From Mortierella sp. BCC40632 (lineage: Eukaryota > Mortierellomycota > Mortierellomycetes > Mortierellales > Mortierellaceae), in contig WAEK01000009.1 in assembly GCA_011634665.1 (NCBI GenBank), positions 2,037,501 to 2,101,500 of the forward strand: a stretch of 64,000 nt of DNA, read 5' to 3'. How positions within the stretch are numbered: the first letter of the stretch is position 1; every line of letters begins with the position of its first letter. The position numbers and the translations under genes are program-made. The notes beneath the pieces were generated by a model. It saw only the letters and a program-made list of their open reading frames with translations, made no database searches and was not told the origin of the DNA. Positions 10,157 to 22,678 of this stretch are shown in pieces.

Positions 10157-11787
10157 CAGTTGGCGCCAAAATGGTTTCAATGTTTTCAGAAATTTCGCTT
10201 TTTCTAATTTTCTCGTTTATTCTTTCTTTCTCTTTCATATTCAATTCTAATAGAAAGGAAAGTCTTATCAATAATTGGACCCGAGAAATAAGAAAGCGGG
10301 CCTTTATCACTTCACATGAGCGAGCTATGCCGCCTCCAATGTTGTCGTCTCATAGAAACCATTTTGCCACTAGTCCGGGAAAATTCTTCAATACCTCGTA
10401 TTCCCCCCTTTCGCTTTCAACACGGCCTCTACTCTTCGTGGCATCGACTCATAGAGCTTGTCAATCATATCCTGTGGTATCAGCTCCCATTCCTCCAGCA
10501 CCATATCCCACAATTCATGAACACTCGTAGGCCGCTTCTCTCGTTGACCAATCTGAACCTTCAGCTTGTCCCAAACATGCTCGATTGGATTTTAAATCTG
10601 CTGATTGTGCAGGCCATCGAAGAACCTCAATATCCTGATCCTCCAGGTACTTGGTTGTTGCTTTGGCTTTGTGTTTGGGGTCGTTGTCGTGCTGAAAAAA
10701 AAATGAAGTCATTTTTTCCGAGATCATAATACTCGAGACTTTCTTTCAATGTTGTGTCGAGAATATTGATGTAATCCTCCTTTTTCATAGTTCCTTCATA
10801 GATCTGACAGCCATAGCCAAGTCCCTTGGACGTCATACAGCCCCAGAACATCAAGGATCCACCTCCATGCTTGACAGTAGGTTGAAGATGAAATGGTTGA
10901 ACCGGATCGCCTGGCTTAGCCCAGTAATATTGTATCCCGTCCGAGTTCCAGATGTTTATCTTTGTTTCATCTGAGAATACCACTCGCTTCCAGTCATCGA
11001 TGGTCCAATTTTTATGACCTCTTGCCCCTCCAACCGCGCTTGCTTGTGTCGCTTACTAAGGAAAGGCTTTTGACTTTTTTTCTTCGCTTGAAAGCCGATC
11101 TCCCTGAGGTTGCGAAGGACTGATCTGTACGAGATAACTGTCCCTTCACCATTGAGGCTCTTGTGGACCTGCTTGCTAGTCTTCAACATGCCGGAAAGTA
11201 ACTTTCTGTTGAGATCATTCTTGGAGCGAGCCGAGAGAATTCTTGGTCTTCCTGTTGGTTGCCTTTGTAGAGTAGGTAAATGCTTGGTTCGGATCCTTGA
11301 AACAGAAGCAGGGCTGACTGATAATCGTCTAGCGACATTCTTGACGGAGTAGCCTGCTTTTAGCTGGCTTATGATAGAGTTTTGAGTGTCTTCTTTCGTT
11401 TTTTTCATGATGGAGGAATATCGACCATTTTCGAGCGATTGCACCCGTATTTTATATCAAACTTGTCAAGATCTATTCATCTTCTTTTAATCTCTCTGAC
11501 TGACTGTAGATATAAGACAAACGATTGTGAAAAAAGAGATGAAATAGCAATAAATATAAATGGCGTGCCCAAGTGGCGAAATGGTTCCAATATCTAGCTT
11601 CAACAATTTACCTCATAGCACGCCTTTCTGACAACGTATTGAAAATCTGTTTACACTGTCGTGAACAAGGCATTCTGGGTATTGTTTTCAATCTAAGCAA
11701 CAAGGTGCATTTACATATTCTCGATGGGTAGAAAATTGCTAAAATATGAAAATTTGAGAATTATTGAAACCATTTTGGCGCCCACTG
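10157..11787 (-). mobile_element. Tc1/mariner transposon T1 (1,631 bp)
   Basis: TA duplications at 10155-10156 and 11788-11789. The terminal inverted repeats share GGCGCCAAAATGGTTTCAAT; the outer bases are CAGTTGG on the left and CAGTGGG on the right. Inner, oppositely oriented copies of the AAATGGTTTC/TTGCCAC motif lie about 200 bp in from each end. It is inserted in LINE-a ORF2. Confidence 0.95.
10388..11408 (-). pseudogene. T1 transposase (DD34E, frameshifted)
   Basis: ATG at 11408 (MKKTKEDTQ), stop at 10388. The N-terminal helix-turn-helix includes YSVKNVARRLSVS. The catalytic triad is visible: D in FSDETKI, D in HDNDPKH and E in LNPIEHVW (damaged region). The frame is broken near 11050 and at an A9 run at 10684-10692 where T3 has A5. 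Tc1 transposases cut and paste the element into TA sites. Confidence 0.85.
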
Positions 11788-12101
11788 TATCTAGCAGGGT
11801 GGCATCAGCAGATGCCATATCGTTCTGAGCACCAGGGCAGCGTTGCTCGAGGTGATCAGCCAAGGGTGCACCACAACGGCATACACCAACAGGGCATGCG
11901 AAACCGTCACCATCACTCCATCGTCCTCTTTCTCCTTGAAAGGCGCCTTTCTTTTTCGAGGGAGTGATCCCATGTCGTGCTTCCCATGCCACGGTAGCCT
12001 CACATCTGTCCTTCCATAGGACCTCGGATGCCTTTCCTTCGATGAAACGGACGAAATGGTGTACAATGACTGTTGCTACTTTTTTGGGGACTGAGAACAT
12101 A
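11788..12101 (-). pseudogene. LINE-a ORF2 C-terminal segment between T1 and T2
   Basis: About 104 codons in phase with 13733-15691 and with 10093-10156 once both Tc1 copies are removed. It carries a second Cys-rich cluster (CPVGVCRCGAPLADHLEQRC). No separate function is assigned. Confidence 0.75.
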
Positions 12102-13732
12102 CAGTGGGCGCCAAAATGGTTTCAATAATTCTCAAATTTTCATATTTTAGCAATTTTCTACCCATCGAGAATATGTAAATGCACCTTGTTGCTTAGATTG
12201 AAAACAATACCCAGAATGCCTTGTTCACGACAGTGTAAACAGATTTTCAATACGTTGTCAGAAAGGCGTGCTATGAGGTAAATTGTTGAAGCTAGATATT
12301 GGAACCATTTCGCCACTTGGGCACGCCATTTATATTTATTGCTATTTCATCTCTTTTTTCACAATCGTTTGTCTTATATCTACAGTCAGTCAGAGAGATG
12401 AAAAGATGATGAATAGATCTTGACAAGTTTGATATAAAAATACGGGTGCAATCGCTCGAAGATGGTCGATATTCCTCCATCATCATGAAAAACGAAAGAA
12501 GACACTCAAAACTCTATCATAAGCCAGCTTAAAGCAGGCTACTCCGTGAAGAATGTCGCTAGACGATTATCAGTCAGCCCTGCTTCTGTTTCATGGATCC
12601 GAACCAAGCATTTACCTACTCTACAAAGGCAACCAACAGGAAGACCAAGAATTCTCTCGGCTCGCTCCAAGAATGATCTCAACAGGAAGTTACTTTCCGG
12701 CATTTTGAAGACTGGCAAGCAGGTCCACAAGAGCCTCAATGGTGAAGGGACTGTTATCTCGTACAGATCAGTCCTTCGCAACCTCAGGGAGCTTTCGGCT
12801 TTCAAGCGAAGAAAAAGTCAAAAAGCCTTTCCTTAGTAAGCGACACAAGCAAGCGCGTTTGGAGTGGGCAAGAGGTCATAAAAATTGGACCATCGATGAC
12901 TGGAAGCGAGTGGTATTCTCAGATGAAACAAAGATAAACATCTGGAACTCGGACGGGATACAATATTACTGGGCTAAGCCAGGCGATCCGGTTCAACCAT
13001 TTCATCTTCAACCTACTGTCAAGCATGGAGATGGATCCTTGATGTTCTGGGGCTGTATGACGTCCAAGGGACTTGGCTATGGCTGTCAGATCTATGAAGG
13101 AACTATGAAAAAGGAGGATTACATCAATATTCTCGACACAACATTGAAAAGAAAGTCTCGAGTGTTATGATCTCGAAAAAAAATGACTTCATTTTTCAGC
13201 ACGACAACGACCCCAAACACAAAGCCAAAGCAATAACCAAGTACCTGGAGGATCAGGATATTGAGGTTCTTCGATGGCCTGCACAATCAGCAGATTTAAA
13301 TCCAATCGAGCATGTTTGGGACAAGCTGAAGGTTCAGATTGGTCAACGAGAGAAGCGGCCTACGAGTGTTCATGAATTGTGGGATATGGTGCTGGAGGAA
13401 TGGGAGCTGATACCACAGGATATGATTGACAAGCTCTATGAGTCGATGCCACGAAGAGTAGAGGCCGTGTTGAAAGCGAAAGGGGGGAATACGAGGTATT
13501 GAAGAATTTTCCCGGACTAGTGGCAAAATGGTTTCTATGAGACGACAACATTGGAGGCGGCATAGCTCGCTCATGTGAAGTGATAAAGGCCCGCTTTCTT
13601 ATTTCTCGGGTCCACCATTGATAAGACTTTCCTTTCTATTAGAATTGAATATGAAAGAGAAAGAAAGAATAAACGAGAAAATTAGAAAAAGCGAAATTTC
13701 TGAAAACATTGAAACCATTTTGGCGCCAACTG
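12102..13732 (+). mobile_element. Tc1/mariner transposon T2 (1,631 bp), opposite orientation to T1
   Basis: TA duplications at 12100-12101 and 13733-13734. Same family and same length as T1. T1 and T2 lie in LINE-a ORF2 with their identical CAGTGGG ends facing each other across 312 bp of LINE sequence, giving an inverted repeat of 1.6 kb per arm. Confidence 0.95.
12485..13502 (+). pseudogene. T2 transposase (DD34E, frameshifted)
   Basis: ATG at 12485. Frame changes occur within the first 15 codons (an A-run one base shorter than in T1), near 12790-12830 and near 13155-13190. The DNA-binding half is at 12546-12836. The catalytic D in FSDETK and the second half with HDNDPKH and NPIEHVWD are open at 12739-13170 and 13167-13502. 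34 residues separate the second D and E. Confidence 0.85.
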
Positions 13733-15691
13733 TAGGGGCCCAAATCGTAGGCAGATTTGCTGGTGTTAGGCCACGGCAGAGGGAGCCAAAGGTCCAGAAG
13801 GTTGTTGGAAGCGTCGATCCGTCCTCAAGTTGATTCGGTGTATGATCAGGAGTCCCGCGAATGAAGTTGAGACTCTTGATTATTGCTCTGGTAGGCGCCC
13901 CTCGCCAAAACAATCTTCTGGGTGCCCTGATCCCTCGGATCTGGTTCGCCACTTGTGCCTTGAACCTATCCTTCGCTTCTCTGTTTGCCTTGTCGACCTC
14001 ACTGGGACCCCACTCGTCTATCAAACGTATGGCCTCGTCCCAGATGTCGCGCTGTTGCTCCTTTGTTGCCAGACATTCCCATACGTGGTCGTTGTCTTCG
14101 GTCTCAGCTGCACACATCCTACAGCCTCCGTTGGGGTACACATCAGGGTGTCGAGCATGCATCACTTTCCCTGTCGGCAACATTCCAAACATCTTTTTGA
14201 TCCTATGTGTTCGTTGTGCTGTGTCCTTCATGCTGCTGTAAAAGGTGTGTACTTGGCGTCTGTCGTGAATATGGGCCAGAGTTGAACTCCAATCCACCTC
14301 GTCCACACTCTGGATGGCACGCTTCGTCCTCTTCTGTGCTAGCCAGGCTTGGTGTCTCCTTATCGTTGTCTGTCGTTTCAGAAATTGACGGATGTCGATT
14401 TCGATACTGGTTCCCTCGCACCTAGCTACCAAGTTTAGCTCATCCTGTGCACTCAGATCTACCTTCCAAGGATCGGTACGCACGCCAGCATTTGCCTTTG
14501 CAACCTTATCAGCAGCGATGTTCCCTTGGTTATCACTGTGGCCACGGACCCAAACCACTTGAACGCTTCCCTCCCGCTCCTTTACCACTTTTGCCAACAC
14601 TGCCCATAGCGCGGCTAGATTGGTGCGTTGTCGTTTCCTGGGCAGGGTGGTTGATCTGTTTACCACCATCTGTCTGAATTGATCAACGACGCCCTCGTTG
14701 TCTAACTCCACTCTGAGGTCCTGATCTGGTGGTGCTGCTACTACTGCAGCAATTAGACCCATGAGTTCCGCTTTGGTTGACGAAGCGTGGCCACCCACGC
14801 GTCCTCCAAATGATACGATCTGCCCTGAAGAGGTGTCCACGATTCCGCATGCCATGGATATCGCCTCTGTTCCTGCCCCGATGAGGGATCCATCTGTGTG
14901 CAGGGGTACGTGCCTCTGGTGTGCGCTGAGTGTTCCTGAGCTGTAGCATTTTGTCTCTGACAGATGCTTGGACGAAAAGAGGGCCTATAGACTGCCATCC
15001 CTCGATGGCGGGCCTCTCATTCACCCATCCCTGAAACTCTTCCCTCAGGTCTTTCTCTATATCCTCGGTCTGATCCTCAACATAGGGGAGCGACTCCACG
15101 CCTTCGCCTCAGTTCCCTGCGATCTTCTTTTCGCTGTTGCCTTTCCTCCTGGTCCTTTTGAAGATGTTGGGTCAGTCCTTCCGCCAGCAGAATTGCATGA
15201 TCGCGCGTCCGCCTTTTTTCTGATCTCACCCTTTCTTCAAAACTGTGAGAGGTGCACCTCGTGCTCGCGTTGTGCGGCGTCTTTGATCGACTGGAAATGT
15301 TCCTGCAGGTGTCTTTTGTCGTTGTCCAGGATCTTTTGTGAAGACAACTGCAGCTGCGAATAATGCTCTCTCGCCCTTTCGTGCAAGACCCTGACTGCAA
15401 TAGCCTGGTTCTTTTGGAAGGGCTGTAACTGTCGCTCGAGTGGTGTAGCACATCCCTCTCATACGACTTTGCGTACTTTTGCACTCGTTGCTGCAACATG
15501 TGCATAACCTGCTGGGTGCCCGAGTCATACTCCTCCTGGGCTGCATCCATTTGGCTAGTCGTGTCTCTATCCAGTCTTGCTGTCTGCGTCCTTAACTGCT
15601 TGTCCGCTCCCTGTGGCAAGTGGAAGCCGAAAGAGGTAAAGGTGGCAGATGCTGACCTCGTGACAGCTAGGAGATCACCATCTGGGGGGGT
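13733..15691 (-). pseudogene. LINE-a ORF2 C-terminal part with RNase H
   Basis: The RNase H domain lies at about 14855-14450: GIVDTSSG, the E of TKAELMGL, the D of VELDNEG, and VRGHSDNQGN with the final D of AADKVA. Downstream is a Cys/His motif (CRMCAAETEDNDHVWEC) typical of LINE C-termini. The upstream segment 15691-14860 is Gln/Arg-rich and broken by two or three frameshifts. The frame continues in phase through T2 into 12101-11788. RNase H removes RNA from the cDNA hybrid. Confidence 0.85.
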
Positions 15692-16382
15692 TGTGGTGTA
15701 GTAAACGCGATTAGGTGTCTTCCGGTGGTGGCCCGTGGGGGCTATATAAGGACCCCACCCCCCCCCACTAAATAAAGGGCAGCTTCTTTCTTCCGAATAC
15801 ATTTGCACTTCGCTTCCAGCGTGCTCTTTTTTTCAGGTACCAGCAAGTCTCCGAACTTCTACAGGAACCATGCTCCCCTCCAAACTCTCTCATACTAAGG
15901 CCTATTTTTTTCGCATATGTCCTGAACAGATCTCATCATACCTCTCCTCGATTCCTCACCAGCGTGACGGCAGGAGATAGTTAACAGATCGAAGTAACGA
16001 CTGCATTTTGGTACGTATGAGACTCGGTTTGGAGGTGATTGCATTCAAGAAAGGCTCCCAAACAATGGTCTATGGACCATCGTTTGGCTCATTGTCCTCC
16101 CGGCCACGATGCATGGACTTCACGGACCCATTCCAGTTTGATCCGCAAAGGATTATGACCACAAGATCCCATTTGTTGATAGCCACTCCTATTCTATTGT
16201 TCTCTTATTAGTTAGAAAGAATACCAGACCTCCTTTCTTATTTCTGGGCAACTTCCTTCGTCCTGAAGTTACCTTTTTTTCCTGTTCTCGTAAGTTAGTC
16301 CATCCTGCTTGCGTCTCTGAGGTCTATTATAGAGAAGAACAGATATTGATTAGAGTCATGATAATTTAGGCACTATTTTGCA
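15692..16382 (+). repeat. 5' LTR of element C
   Basis: 691 bp. TATA box in GGGGGCTATATAAGGACC near 15750 and AATAAA near 15770. It differs from the 3' LTR almost only in homopolymer lengths (C9 against C6, T, G and A runs). Confidence 0.9.
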
Positions 16383-16479
16383 CAGAAAACTGGTGGAGAA
16401 CCTGGGCAATCGTGGATTGTCCAACATTAAAGCCAAGGATAAACAAACCAAGAAGAAATTTTTTTTTTCTCTTTCGAAA

Positions 16480-17844
16480 ATGAGTCACCAGGAACCCCCT
16501 GTAACCGAGCCAGAATTTCCGGAGTCGGAGTTGCTCTCAGTGTTGAAGCAGATTCGTGAAGCGCAAGAGCAAAACAATCGGAGAATGGATCGTTTTGAAG
16601 CGGACTTGAAATTATTGCGTATGCCCTCTGCCTCTAACTTCCAGCAATGGAGAGAAAAGGGGCCAGATCAATCCGAGTCGGATGACGCCAGTGGAGATGA
16701 TCATTCATCCATCGAACAAGTGGATACCAGGCGAGTTCGAGTGACCCCGGGTCCTGCTCCAGTAACAAGTTCTGTTACCGCCCCCTTACCGGTGCCGGAA
16801 CGTGTTCCCATCACGCCCCAGATGATCACTGAGGCCAACAAGCGGGTCTATCATGGAAAGAAATTCGATCCCAAAGGTGAAAATGTAGGCGAGTGGGTGG
16901 AATATTTCAGAGCGTATCTCAGCTCGAATATCTGGGACCTGCCTCAGGAGACTAGAAATGTCATCGCGATGAGGATGCTCGGACAGGCCTTAGTCGGCAC
17001 GACTGAGCAATATTGGTTCTCCGAAATCAGGAGGACCAAAACTGATTGCCAGGATATCTTGGACGAACTCGAGGAGAGTTTCACGCCTGATCATATTCGG
17101 CAGAAACTGGGGAACGATTGAGGATATTCGAGCATGCAAGCAGGAAGAGGATGAGATCACTAGAGTATATCTCATTCGTTTTGAGCGAGCCGTAGCCCGA
17201 CATCGACGAGCCATGATGAAAAACGGCATACGGTCGACGATAAGCAACTGATCCAAGCGCTCTACGCAGGTATTCTGTCGAAAGAGATTGCCAAACATGT
17301 CAAGCGGACCAAGACGATCGATCAAGCTGTCGTTGAAGCACGAAAGGCGGCTCAAGCTGAAAGCCATTGGGCCTGTCTGCGCGACGATGAGAAAAAGCGA
17401 GAAAGAAGGAAATGAGGGTTCCAGCTTTCCATCCAGCAAACCTCCCACCAGTCCTGCCAAGCCGGAGACGCCTGCGAAAGTGGGGAGTCAAGGATAATGA
17501 ACTGGATAGCCTGACTAAGGCTGTGAATGAGCTCCGCATCATGATCAGTAGACAGCAGCCGAATAATAATACTCCTCGAGCACCAGGAGCCGTTAGACCT
17601 CGTCAAAGGCGTCCATTGGAAGAGATCGAGTGTTTCAACTGTCGTCAGAAAAGGTCATTATTCTAATGATTGTCCTGAGCCATCCACGAAGAAGACAATG
17701 CTAGCGCGGATGGAATATCAGAACCAGATGGAGTATCCTGAGGCCGAGACGTTCATTGGCAGCGTGTTCTTAACCGAGGAGGACTTTCGCGAATTCACGT
17801 ATGAGCAAGACAAACTCGAACAGGATTTTTACCAGGGATGGTGA
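16480..17844 (+). pseudogene. element C gag (frameshifted)
   Basis: ATG at 16480 after the 5' LTR, with an N-terminal coiled-coil-like stretch (LKQIREAQEQNN). The capsid-like part (VGEWVEYFRAYLSS) is open to 17121. Frames then change near 17115, 17240 and 17650. The zinc knuckle CX2CX4HX4C is recognisable near 17630-17680 but is cut by a one-base shift after CFNCRQK. The product would form the particle. Confidence 0.8.
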
Positions 17845-19296
17845 GCTATGGTCAGCCTCACTATCCCAATGGAAGTCGACCACCTGATATGTATAACTCC
17901 TTTGCAGCCATGAAACCAAACGCCGGACGCGTGCAAAGGCAACTCGAGACACGGCCTCCAACGAAGCGATTGTTCCCGATAACACCTACGCCTCTCAGGT
18001 CAAAACCAAGTATCACGACTAGCGAGGGCTACCAGTGCAAAATCTGTACCGATACAAGGTTCGCGCCCCTTGTCCGATCCACTACGGAGCCTCGAAGGAG
18101 CTGACAAGACATTGACCGAAATCATGGCTCAGCCTGCTTCAGCCGACCCGGCAACAGTGGACAGAGTCCTGAGAAGGTCTTACGGCGACAGCGATGCTGA
18201 AATGGGATCTTCGGATGAACGCGTAGCTCCTCCCAAACGAAACATTGTGTCAGTTGAGATCCCGAAGACCCGACTTGCAGACCAACGCAGAAGCCCGAGA
18301 CTGACAAAGAAAGTAACGGGTCAGCCAACGCCAGGAAAAATAAATGAGAAGGCTAAGCCAAAAGTCAAGTAAGAGGCAAAAGCCCCTGAGAATCCCTGTC
18401 GATGGCGCGCGGAACGGTGACAATAAGGAGAACAAGACCAAAGACAAGACAGACCTCAAGAAAAAGATCCGATCCCTGCCTGCGCCGATCAGGATGACCC
18501 TAGGGCGCACCCCTTCAGTATCGAGGAATGTTTGAAGACAACAATGGTGGAAAAGCTGTCTATAGCCACGACCTCATTGGAATCAGTCCTCATATCCGAA
18601 GGATGCTGGGGCAAGCTCTGAAGACAGTACCGCAAGAGAAGAGGACGTATCTGTTGAGACAACATCCCTCACTCCATCTGACCCTGGAGGAAAAGGATTA
18701 TCATACGTTTCTACTCAAGAGCGAGGTGTCTGATTTTTAGCACACACTGCTTTCCTGCTACGGTGTTGAACGAACCAGTCAAACCACTGTTGGATGGCGG
18801 ATCGTGCGTGAATGTGATCAGCCGCAAGTTTTTGGAAAAGACGGGTATCGCGAATGCTTCCTCCCACTCCTCCATTGCGATAAAAGGGATCAATGGCAGG
18901 GCCGCGGTGAACGGTGAAGTTCCAGAAGTACCACTCAATATCGAAGGGCTGTTGATACCTATTGGATGTGTTATCATGGATGATCCACCATTTGACATAC
19001 TGTTAGGAAGGGCATTCATGGAGAAGATGCGTGGTACTACCGAGTGGTCCACGGGGAAATATGTCTTCCATCTGCATAACCGTCGCATTGAAGTGGATGC
19101 GGTGAATGGCACCTCACCTTTAGTTCTGAAAGCCGGTGATCCTCCTCGGGAGGAAATCGAGACGGATACTACGGAGGAGGACAGTGGATCAAGTGGTTAC
19201 GAATACTCTGACCACTCTTCAGAGTCTGGGGAGGAAACGGACGAGACGGAGGGTGATCGAAGACGAAGAGGAGGATCCGCAAGTACTGTTGATTAA
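17845..19296 (+). pseudogene. element C pol N-terminal region with aspartic protease
   Basis: Broken frames up to 18740, then a clean frame at 18763-19296 with the retropepsin-like active site LLDGGSCVNVI and the second motif FDILLGRAF. The active site reads D-G-G-S instead of the common D-T/S-G-A/S. An acidic tail follows (ETDTTEEDSG). The protease would release Gag and Pol proteins. Confidence 0.75.
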
Positions 19297-21136
19297 GGCT
19301 ATGCAGGATCCCGACCAGAGTGATATGGAGATCATTGACATGCACGAGTTGATCCAGGACGATATAAGGGGAGACATTGCGTCGGTATTCCTTCTGGTTA
19401 GGGTCCCAGCAGCTCCCGAAATGAAGGAAGTGTTGATATCGGAGAGGACTATCAAGACGCCTGCAGATTTCCAGCCAAATTTTGTAAGCAACCAATATGG
19501 CTTCTGCCTGGAAGCTCCCAGGTGTCGAGACATTCTGTCCGATACCCCTGTCCGATTGTTGCCAGGACTAGAAGATCGTAATGTGTTCGTTGGAGATCTG
19601 CCCGAGGTGAATGAGAGGATTGACGAGATCACCAGCATCTTCGAACGACACAAAGAATGCTTCCCGCTCCCAGGAGAGATGTCCCGTACGTTGGACATCA
19701 GCAAAACAGGCTCCAGCCGAATTCCAGGTCGATGCAAGTGTTCCCCTGCCAAGAGCCTACACGAGGAAGTATTCACCCGAGCAAATCAAAGTGCTGGACG
19801 ACTACGTCGACATGATGGTTCAAGCAGGGAAGATGCAGAAGTCCAGTAGCCCAGTGTCATGTAATCCATTGTTGGTCAGCAAGAAGGATGGGTCATATCG
19901 GGTGTGTGTCAATTTCATCCCAGTGAACAAAATGATCCAGCAAATGGCGTGGCCCATCCCGGACCCTATGACGGAGATCTACCGGTTGCAAGGATGTGAG
20001 TGGATCTCATTCTGGGATTGCAAGGACGGATATCTCCAGTCTCCTATTGCCGAGAAATGCCGATATTTTGACAGCAGTGGCCTTCCCGAGAGGGCTATGG
20101 GAGTATACTGTACTGCCCATGGGCTTGGCCGACTCGATGCAGTGGTACATCCGGCACATGTATGAGGTGTTCGATGTGCCCATTCTCAGGGATCGTCTGG
20201 CTTCATTTGTCGATGATATGGGGCTGGGAGCTGAGAAGATCCAACATCACATCGATCAATTGAAGGTGGCGCTCGCTCGGATGGATGAGTTTAATGGATC
20301 GTTCTCAGGCGCGAAGTCCGGTTTCTTGGTGAAGCAACGGGAATTCCTGGGGCGCATCGTTAGCGGGAGCAGTATCAGCGCGGACCCGAAGAAGTTGAAA
20401 AAATCCAATTTTGGCCGACTCCCCACAAATGTCAAGGAGCTCCGTGGCTTCATTGGGTTCGTGTTGTTTATGAGCGATTTCATATCGTGGCTGGCGGGAT
20501 GGGCTTCACCGTTGTTCGAACTGTATCGTTATGACAAGAAGCCGGCCCAATTCATCAAGGCGTGGAAAGAAGACAAGACAAGCAATATGAGGAGGCCTTC
20601 GTGAATGTCCAGCAAGCCTTATTGGGTTCTCCAATCCTGATAATGATCGATCATAAACGGCCCGTCATCATATCGGCGGACACCTCGGACAAGGTCACCG
20701 GATATGTGATGGCGCATGCTGCAGAAATCGAAGACGACAAGAACATCACTATCCAGACCAGGTACAGGCCTATCTTGTTTGGAAGTCGGAAGTTGTCGGG
20801 GGCCGGAGACAAGATACTTCGCCTCAGAGCGAGAACTACTTGGGCTGACCTATTGCCTGAAGAAGAATGAACATCTTCTGTTAGGGAAAAAGGGTCCATG
20901 TGTTCATCGACCATCGAGCGATATTGTACCTGCATAACCTCCAACATCAAAACAACAGACTTACTCGATGGAGTTCATTCATCGCGGAGTTCAACGTTAT
21001 TATACACCATCGGCCTGGCAAGGACATGAAGGATTCCGACCCATTGTCGAGAGTCAGAATGCAGCTCATTGAAGGGATGGAAGACCGCGGCCTAGACGAT
21101 GAGATCGACAATATTGAGGACAGTAAGGCCTTGAAT
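19297..21136 (+). pseudogene. element C reverse transcriptase and RNase H
   Basis: The RT fingers include NPLLVSKKDGSYRVCVNF, the palm motif ISFWDCKDGY and the catalytic FVDDMG near 20205, then the usual FLGRIVSG. RNase H follows (ISADTSDKV, then FIDHRAIL). Several one-base shifts occur (near 19790, 20100, 20580, 20870). The coding sequence is interrupted at 21136 by element B and resumes in phase at 26209 (A-L-N then R-K-I). Confidence 0.8.
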
Positions 21137-21206
21137 TGCAACAGTAAGGGGTCAGAAGAGCTGCTGTTTATTAGAGGGGGAGGGAGGGTCTATTTATACT
21201 GGTACA
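21137..21206 (-). repeat. 70-bp 3' LTR of element B
   Basis: Minus strand TGTACCAG, then TATAAATA, a pyrimidine-rich stretch, AATAAA at 21167-21172, and the end GTTGCA. No difference from 26134-26203 was seen by eye. Confidence 0.93.
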
Positions 21207-21216
21207 CCTTTCCCTT

Positions 21217-21525
21217 TTAAAAATCCAACCCATTATCTTTTTTAAATTTTTCTACTAGATCGGGGCAATGCTCTAGGTTCTTGACTGGTTCCCAGGTATC
21301 GTCTTCTCTAGTGTATCCCTTCCAGCGAACTAGGAATTGGTGTTGCCTCCTGTGCCTTCGGTACTCCAACACTTCTTCTACCTCGTACTCCTCTTCGCCG
21401 TCGACTATCTCGGGGTCGGGTCGTGGAGGAGTCCTAGCTCCAAGGTCCTCTGGTGAAGGGTGGTAGTGTCTGAACCTGTCCACATGGAAGACATCGTGGA
21501 TTTTCATGGCAGGGAGGCAGTTCAA
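21217..21525 (-). CDS. element B integrase C-terminus with chromodomain
   Basis: Reads DVFHVDRFRHYH (the end of the GPY/F region), then a chromodomain: EYEVEEVLEYR, QFLVRWKGY and DTWEPVKNL with the aromatic positions of the histone-binding cage. The stop lies inside the purine tract next to the 3' LTR. Chromodomains of chromoviruses target integration to marked chromatin. It is separated from the integrase core by frameshifts near 21525-21650. Confidence 0.88.
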   Translation of the reverse strand: MNCLPAMKIHDVFHVDRFRHYHPSPEDLGARTPPRPDPEIVDGEEEYEVEEVLEYRRHRRQHQFLVRWKGYTREDDTWEPVKNLEHCPDLVEKFKKDNGLDF

Positions 21526-21652
21526 CCTTGAAAGTAACAGGTGAGTGCTTTTCCAGGAGGGGAATGGTCCAATAAAAAAGCGCTGTTGCAGCTTTTTTTC
21601 GATGATCTTGTGCTGTATGCTGGGATGGTGATGTTCTCTGCGTTCAGCATGA

Positions 21653-22555
21653 TCATATCACCAACTTTGTAGTCATGGTCCACACGCTTTTGTATTTGCA
21701 TTCCACTCCTGGTTCTCTTGTGCCAAACGGATATTTTTCCTGGGCTATTTGGAGGCTGGAGGACTGAGCGTTGACAAAGTCATCCACACTTGGTACACTG
21801 GTTTCCGTAGGTTGGAGAAGAGATGAGGGGAGTCTAGGGTGGTAGCCCATGGTCAAGAAGAAGGGCGAGTATCCAGTGGTAGGGTTGACCGAGTTGTTGT
21901 ATGCAAATTCGGCAGCAGACAAAAAAAAAGGTCCCAGTTGGTCTGCTTTTGATCGACAAATGCTCGTAGTATTGATGAGAGTGTCCTAATTGCTCGCTCC
22001 GACTGTCCATCTGTCTGGGGTGGGAAAGCTGTCGACATAGCCAACTTAACATTCATGAGCTTGTGCAGTTCCTGCCAGAAGTGACTGCAGAACTTGGTGT
22101 CGCGGTCTGAGACAATGGTCGTAGGCATCCCGTGTAGTCTGAATATATTGTCGAAAAATATCCTTGCAGTGTCGGCTGCTGTATCCGTAGTCTTACAAGG
22201 GGCAAAAGTGGACTTGCTTCGACAATTAATCAACAAATACTGCGATTGCGTCATATCCTCGAGGAGTCTTGGGTAGATTAACTGCAAAGTCCATTGTCAC
22301 GGTTTCCCATCGTTGTCCGGGTACTGTCAAGGGTTGGAGTAGTCCTACTGGTCGATGGTTGCTAGGCTTATTGCGCTGACAGCTCTCACACGATTGCACA
22401 TAAAGCCTGGTGTCCCTCGCGATCTTGGGCCAGAAGGCAATCCTTCTTATCTTGTCATATGTCTTGTCGAATCCCAAGTGTCCTGCTATGGCAGAGTCGT
22501 GGGCATCATGCAATAGATCGAGACGAATGTCAGCTTTGCGAGGAATACATAGCAA
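21653..22555 (-). pseudogene. element B integrase core
   Basis: HHCC module (HDSAIAGHLG ... CESCQRNK), then the catalytic D in TMDFAVNLP. The frame shifts, and the D in VSDRDTKF and E in DGQSERAI lie in the 22287-21853 frame. A downstream piece (AEFAYNNSVNPTTGYSPF) is in a third frame. This is the typical Ty3 order. Inactive as sequenced. Confidence 0.8.
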
Positions 22556-22678
22556 GGTGTCACCCCGGCGTAAAACATAAAAGCAAATCCTTCTTCAGAT
22601 GGTAGCGTGGGGGTGGACTTCCCTGGAGGCAGCTTTCATAGATCGACTTCAGACAAGGATCGGTCATATAGCCTTCTA

